This document shows positions 59,687 through 64,000 of a DNA stretch of 64,000 bases, one piece after another. The stretch comes from Mesorhizobium sp. YIM 152430 (GTDB lineage: Bacteria; Pseudomonadota; Alphaproteobacteria; Rhizobiales; Rhizobiaceae): assembly GCF_029210365.1 (NCBI RefSeq), contig NZ_JARGES010000056.1, positions 62,001 through 126,000 on the forward strand, given 5' to 3'. Under the pieces are notes generated by a model, which ran no database searches, was not told the origin of the DNA, and saw only the letters and a list, made by a program, of their open reading frames with translations. Both the position numbers and the translations under genes were made by a program. Positions within the stretch are counted from its first letter, which is position 1; every line of letters begins with the position of its first letter.

Positions 59687-61171
59687 TCAAGACGCGAGCC
59701 GGCCGAGGCGGCCTTCATCGGCATCGATCCCCATCTCTTTGAGCTTTCGGTAGAGCGTCGAGCGCCCGATGCCGAGCCGGCGCGCGACTTCGGAAAGCCG
59801 ACCGTCATAATGATCGATGGCGGCCTGGATCGTCTGACGCTCCAGTTCCGCGAGCGAACGCATCTCGCCGCGGGAATCCAGCAGCGCAAGCGTCATTTCA
59901 TGAGTGTTTTCAATATTTTGAATTTCATGGAGCGGTTCCGCCGCGATTGGTGCCGCCGCAAGCGGCTCGCGCGGGCGCAAGGTGCCGATTTCGGCACCGA
60001 TCTGCCTGAAATCATGGGCTTCGAGCCGTTCGCCCTCGGCCAGCACGGCGGCGCGAAAGATCACATTTTGCAACTGTCTGATATTTCCGGGCCAGTCATA
60101 GGCTGCAAGCAGTTTTGCGGCATCGTCCGACAGTCCTGAAACGCTGATCGGCGCGGCTGATCTTGCCTGGTCGAGGAAGAGTTCTGCCAACGGCCTGATT
60201 TCACTGACGCGCTCGCGCAACGGCGGAACAGGAATGGCCAGCACGTTCAGCCGGTAGTAGAGATCTTCACGGAAGAGCCCGTCCGCCATGCGTTTGGCGA
60301 GGTCGCGATTGGTTGCCGAGATCAGCCGCACGTCGACCCTGATCGTGTGGCGCGCGCCGACGGGATCGACTTCGCCCTCCTGGATTGCGCGCAGGAGCTT
60401 GACCTGCGCCTCGGATGGCAGTTCGCCGACCTCGTCGAGGAAGAGCGTGCCGCCATCGGCCTCGAGGAACTTGCCGAGATGCTTTTCGGTCGCGCCGGTG
60501 AACGCGCCCTTCTCGTGGCCGAAGAGGATGCTCTCGACGAGGTTTTCGGGGATAGCGCCGCAATTGACGGTGACGAACGGCTTGCCCGCCCGCGATCCCG
60601 CCGCCCGGATGGCTCGCGCGACGATTTCCTTGCCGACGCCGGTCTCGCCCTCGATCAGGATCGGCATGTCCGTCGCCGCCGCCTTGCGGGCGAGCGCTGC
60701 GGTGCGCGCCATCGCCGGCGAGGCGCCGAGGTCGTCGAGCCCGATCCGCGCCTCCGCGCCGCGCGCCGCGCGCCGTGCCTTCGCCCTGCCGGCTAGCGCA
60801 CCGAATTTCAGCGCCGCTTCGAGCGCCGCCTTCAGGCGATCGGGCGCGACCGGCTTGACCACGAAATCGAACGCGCCGAGCCGCATGGCCGAGACGGCGG
60901 TGTCGATCGTGCCCTGCGCGGTCTGCACGATGACCGGCGTCGGGATTCCGGCCCGCCCCATTGCCTCCAGCATCTCGATGCCGGTCATTTCGGGCATGGC
61001 GAGATCGAGCACGACCGCTTCGATCTCTCCCGTTCGCGCGGCGAGCAACCTGTCCAGCCCGATCCGCCCGTTCTCCGCCGTCAGCGCCCTGTGGCCAAAG
61101 CGCGTGACGACCGCTTCGACCAGCCGGCGCTGAACCGGATCGTCGTCGATGATGAGAATGCTGCCTGCCAT
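59687..61171 (-). CDS. Sigma-54-dependent response regulator (NtrC type)
   Basis: Three-domain enhancer-binding protein of 494 residues. The receiver (about 4-118) has phospho-acceptor Asp56 (VVLDLAMPEM). The AAA+ domain has Walker A GETGVGKE at 175-182 and the sigma-54 contact loop GAFTGA at 222-227, both intact. A Fis-type HTH closes the protein (LSEVARRLGIGRSTLYRKLK). The start at ATG 61171 fits the receiver N-terminus; the frame is open far upstream. No histidine kinase is adjacent. The DUF882 gene 217 bp downstream on the same strand may be a target. Confidence 0.94.
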   Translation of the reverse strand: MAGSILIIDDDPVQRRLVEAVVTRFGHRALTAENGRIGLDRLLAARTGEIEAVVLDLAMPEMTGIEMLEAMGRAGIPTPVIVQTAQGTIDTAVSAMRLGAFDFVVKPVAPDRLKAALEAALKFGALAGRAKARRAARGAEARIGLDDLGASPAMARTAALARKAAATDMPILIEGETGVGKEIVARAIRAAGSRAGKPFVTVNCGAIPENLVESILFGHEKGAFTGATEKHLGKFLEADGGTLFLDEVGELPSEAQVKLLRAIQEGEVDPVGARHTIRVDVRLISATNRDLAKRMADGLFREDLYYRLNVLAIPVPPLRERVSEIRPLAELFLDQARSAAPISVSGLSDDAAKLLAAYDWPGNIRQLQNVIFRAAVLAEGERLEAHDFRQIGAEIGTLRPREPLAAAPIAAEPLHEIQNIENTHEMTLALLDSRGEMRSLAELERQTIQAAIDHYDGRLSEVARRLGIGRSTLYRKLKEMGIDADEGRLGRLAS

Positions 61172-61313
61172 GCCGCCCACGCGATTTTTGCGTTGCCTAT
61201 CGAGCTTTACATGCTCCACACTGGCACAACTCCATGAACAGGCGCTCAAGAAGACCGGTGAACGAACTCTTACCGGCCGCGCCGAAAACCGGCTTGCTCC
61301 ACGAGGAATTTCA

Positions 61314-63164
61314 ATGACATTTTCGACATCGCCGCTCGCGCCCGTCCGCGCCCCGGCCTCCGCCGCCCGCGCGCGGACCGAGTTCGGCAACCTGCCCGAG
61401 TGGAACCTCGCCGACCTCTACGCCTCGATGGATGGACCCGAACTCAAGGCCGACATCGCCCGCGCCCGCACCGATGCCGAAGCCTTCGAGGCCGAATGGA
61501 AAGGCAAGCTGAAGGACGAAGCCGAGAAGGGCGCGGCCGGCGGCCTCGGCCGCGCGATGGCCGAATACGAGGCGCTGGAGGAACTGATCGGCAAGGTCGC
61601 CTCCTACGCCGCTCTCCTCTACACCGGCGACACGCAAGACCCGAAGCGCGCCAAACTTTACGGCGACGTGCAGGAAAAGCTCACCGACGCCTCCTCGCAT
61701 CTTCTTTTCTTCACGCTCGAACTCAATCGGCTCGAAGATGCGCTGATCGACGCCGCGCTCGACGCCGACCCCGCCTTCGGCCGCTATCGCCCGTGGATCG
61801 TCGACCTGCGCCTCGACAAGCCCTATCAGCTCGAAGACCGGATCGAGCAGCTCTTCCACGAAAAATCAGTCACCGGCCGCGGTGCCTGGAACCGGCTCTT
61901 CGACGAGACGATGACGTCGCTGCGCTTCGAGGTCGGCGGCGAGACGCTGCCGCTGGAGCCCACGCTGAACAAGCTTCAGGACGCCGACCCGGCCGTCCGC
62001 GAGGAAGCGGCCCATGCGCTGGCGAAAGTCTTCAAGGACAATCTGCGCACCTTCACGCTGATCACCAACACGCTCGCCAAGGACAAGGAAATCTCGGACC
62101 GCTGGCGCGGTTTCGAAGACATCGCCGACTCGCGCCATCTGGCGAACCGCGTCGAGCGCGAGGTCGTCGACGCGCTTGCCTCGGCCGTTCGCGAAGCCTA
62201 TCCGCGCCTCTCGCACCGCTACTATGCGATGAAGGCCAGGTGGCTCGGCATGGACCAGATGAACCACTGGGACCGCAACGCGCCCCTGCCCGAGACGCCG
62301 AAGGCGGTCATTTCATGGGAGGACGCGCGCCGTACGATCCTTTCGGCCTATGAGGGCTTCGATCCGCAGATGGCCGAGATCGCCGGCCGCTTCTTCGATC
62401 GCAACTGGATCGACGCGGCGGTGCGCCCCGGCAAGTCCCCCGGCGCCTTCGCGCATCCGACCGTGCCGTCGGTGCATCCCTATGTGATGATGAACTACAT
62501 GGGCAAGCCGCGCGACGTGATGACGCTCGCGCACGAGCTCGGCCACGGCGTCCACCAGGTGCTCGCCGCCGACCAGGGCGCCCTGATGGCCTCGACCCCG
62601 CTGACGCTGGCCGAGACGGCTTCCGTCTTCGGCGAGATGCTGACCTTCCGCTCCCTCCTCGACCGCACCACTGACAAGGCCGAGCGCAAGGCGATGCTGG
62701 CGCAGAAGGTCGAGGACATGATCAATACGGTCGTGCGCCAGATCGCCTTCTACGAATTCGAGCGCAAGGTTCATACGGAGCGCAGGAACGGCGAACTGAC
62801 GCCCGACCAGCTCGGCCGGTTCTGGCTCGAAGTCCAGGCCGAAAGCCTCGGGCCGGCCATCCGTGTCCGCGAGGGCTACGAGACCTTCTGGGCCTACGTC
62901 CCCCACTTCATCCACTCGCCCTTCTACGTCTACGCCTATGCGTTCGGCGACTGCCTGGTGAACTCGCTCTACGGCGTCTACCAGTCGGCCGCGCCCGGCT
63001 TCCAGGAAAAATACTTCGCGCTTTTGAAGGCCGGCGGCACCAAGCACCACGCCGAACTCCTCGCCCCCTTCGGCCTCGACGCGACCGACCCGGATTTCTG
63101 GAAGAAGGGTCTCGCCGTCATCGAAGGTCTGATCGACGAACTGGAAGCGCTGGACCGGGGCTGA
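61314..63164 (+). CDS. M3-family oligoendopeptidase F
   Basis: Cytoplasmic zinc oligopeptidase of 616 residues. The HEXXH zinc site is HELGH at 407-411, with the downstream Glu in LAETASVFGEML. The start at ATG 61314 has GAGGAA upstream; the longer open frame reads back into the divergent regulator. The C-terminal FIHSPFYVYAYAFGDCLVNS stretch is a family hallmark. It ends next to a full palindromic repeat. Confidence 0.94.
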   Translation: MTFSTSPLAPVRAPASAARARTEFGNLPEWNLADLYASMDGPELKADIARARTDAEAFEAEWKGKLKDEAEKGAAGGLGRAMAEYEALEELIGKVASYAALLYTGDTQDPKRAKLYGDVQEKLTDASSHLLFFTLELNRLEDALIDAALDADPAFGRYRPWIVDLRLDKPYQLEDRIEQLFHEKSVTGRGAWNRLFDETMTSLRFEVGGETLPLEPTLNKLQDADPAVREEAAHALAKVFKDNLRTFTLITNTLAKDKEISDRWRGFEDIADSRHLANRVEREVVDALASAVREAYPRLSHRYYAMKARWLGMDQMNHWDRNAPLPETPKAVISWEDARRTILSAYEGFDPQMAEIAGRFFDRNWIDAAVRPGKSPGAFAHPTVPSVHPYVMMNYMGKPRDVMTLAHELGHGVHQVLAADQGALMASTPLTLAETASVFGEMLTFRSLLDRTTDKAERKAMLAQKVEDMINTVVRQIAFYEFERKVHTERRNGELTPDQLGRFWLEVQAESLGPAIRVREGYETFWAYVPHFIHSPFYVYAYAFGDCLVNSLYGVYQSAAPGFQEKYFALLKAGGTKHHAELLAPFGLDATDPDFWKKGLAVIEGLIDELEALDRG

Positions 63165-63183
63165 AGCCGGATTCCCTGAAGAA

Positions 63184-63329
63184 GACCCCCACCCTTCATC
63201 CCTCCCCACAAGGGGGAGGGAGGGCATCACCGTCCCGCGCAATCTTTCAAACCGGGTGCCGCATTGATCGTCGGGCAGAACGCTGACGGCATCCCTCCCC
63301 CTTGTGGGGAGGGATGAAGGGTGGGGGTC
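63184..63329. repeat. 146-bp palindromic intergenic element, copy 2
   Basis: Arms at 63184-63220 and 63293-63329 pair almost perfectly and match the arms of the copy after fliP, 49 kb away. The 72-base centre shares TTTCAAAC, GCATTGATCGTC and GCTGACGGC with it. It fills the gap between two convergent genes. Confidence 0.85.
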
Positions 63330-63360
63330 AATTCAGAAAAAAGCGGCCGTCCCGCTCCCG

Positions 63361-64000
63361 CTACCTTTGCGCCCGAACCCCCACGAACACGCTTGCCGTA
63401 TCGCTCTCGCGCCCGGCATCGCTGCTCGTCACCGTCTCGTAGCGCGCCCGGCCGGTCAGCCCCAGATAGCGGTTGAGCCACCAGGTCAGCGCCACCTGCC
63501 CGCTCCAGGTCATGTCGTAGGCCGACGAATTGGCATAGTCGCGATAGTCGAGGCCGATCCCGGCCGTGCCGGTCAGGTTCGCACGCAATTCGCGCGTCAG
63601 CGAAAGATTGCCGGCATAAAGCAGCGACCCGCTCGCGCCGGGCACCGTGGTTCCCTCAACGCTCGTCAGCGCGTTCAGGTCCACGGTCGTGCCGCGCAGC
63701 GGCGACCAGGCGAGATTGCCGCCGATCTCCAGCCCGGAAACGGCGTCGAGCGCATCGTCGTCGGGATTTTCGGACAGCCAGCCCGCATAGACTTCCCCCC
63801 GCCATTTTTCGGCGATGTCGATGCCGATGCCGCCGCGCAGCGCCAGCCGGTCAGCCGAGCGCGCAAAGCCCGCCGCATCGATCTCGTTGTCGTAGACGCG
63901 CCGGCCGATCTCGACTTCCACGAACGGGATCAGCGCCGGTGAAACCTCGTAGCCGCTGCGCAATCGGAGGCTCGCCAGCGTCGAATTGCGATCTTCCTGA
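63361..64000 (-). CDS. Outer-membrane beta-barrel protein (C-terminal part)
   Basis: The frame is open to the right edge, so the N-terminus lies beyond. About 213 residues are visible with alternating hydrophobic/polar strands (RGGIGIDIAEKWRGEVYAGW, GIGLDYRDYANSSAYDM, ASVFVGVRAQR) and Tyr/Trp girdles, typical of rhizobial outer-membrane beta-barrel proteins. It ends in R rather than the common terminal aromatic. Function unknown. Confidence 0.75.
   Translation of the reverse strand, partial: QEDRNSTLASLRLRSGYEVSPALIPFVEVEIGRRVYDNEIDAAGFARSADRLALRGGIGIDIAEKWRGEVYAGWLSENPDDDALDAVSGLEIGGNLAWSPLRGTTVDLNALTSVEGTTVPGASGSLLYAGNLSLTRELRANLTGTAGIGLDYRDYANSSAYDMTWSGQVALTWWLNRYLGLTGRARYETVTSSDAGRESDTASVFVGVRAQR

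Noticed and set aside
1-64000. tRNA, rRNA, insertion sequence or prophage
   Set aside because: Read through the intergenic gaps by eye and found none. Almost every base is accounted for by identified genes, and no transposase, integrase or phage structural gene is present.

Overview
The window is GC-rich (about two thirds by eye), densely packed DNA from an alphaproteobacterium of the order Hyphomicrobiales (Rhizobiales). The evidence is the flagellar gene set and its order: fliG-fliN-fliM-motA, a DUF1217 gene, motE, motB-motC-fliK, an OmpR-type Rem/FtcR regulator, and flaF-flbT-flgD-fliQ-flhA-fliR. MotC and MotE are rhizobial motor proteins. I cannot name the genus. No rRNA, tRNA, insertion sequence, prophage or CRISPR array is visible.

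Bases 1 to about 32,900 are one flagellar regulon of roughly 37 genes. motA-fliM-fliN-fliG-flhB runs leftward and is cut by the window edge. Everything else runs rightward: DUF1217-flgF-fliI-(unknown); flgB-flgC-fliE-flgG-flgA-flgI-motE-flgH-fliL-fliP; one short flagellin; fliF-fliH-motB-motC-fliK-transglycosylase; the regulator rem/ftcR; flgE-flgK-flgL-flaF-flbT-flgD-fliQ; flhA-fliR-(FliJ-like); and a tail of three small, poorly known genes. Together these encode the export gate, switch, rod, rings, hook, filament, stators and flagellin-mRNA control. Seven of the transcription units are preceded by the same short motif, GCGCAAG, then 9-10 bases, then (C)TA, which looks like a flagellum-specific promoter or activator element.

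Bases 32,922-39,843 hold a catabolic module: crotonase, TRAP solute-binding protein, DUF3237 protein, MarR regulator, 4HBT-type thioesterase, thiolase, feruloyl-CoA-synthase-like ligase and an SCP2 protein. Two matching palindromes (ATTGTTAT, 5 bases, ATAACAAT) lie in the crotonase/dctP divergent promoter and just upstream of the ligase. They are probable MarR operators that tie both arms into one regulon, most likely for a hydroxycinnamate-like aromatic acid.

Bases 39,895-64,000 are ordinary chromosomal genes. They include an ornithine/lysine decarboxylase with a recognisable promoter and a leader of about 425 nt (a candidate speF-type RNA), amidase plus LysR, DUF1007 plus a NicO metal transporter with a His-rich loop, an aminotransferase, an SLC13 transporter, an SDR, a TetR-divergent pair of membrane proteins, a lipoprotein esterase, a DUF533/TerB protein, the tRNA hydroxylase TrhO, a muramidase, KDPG aldolase, a DUF882 protein, a sigma-54 response regulator, an M3 oligopeptidase and the end of an outer-membrane barrel protein.

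A 146-bp palindromic element is present twice in full (after fliP and after the M3 peptidase) and twice as remnants (after fliQ and eda), always just downstream of a gene's 3' end.
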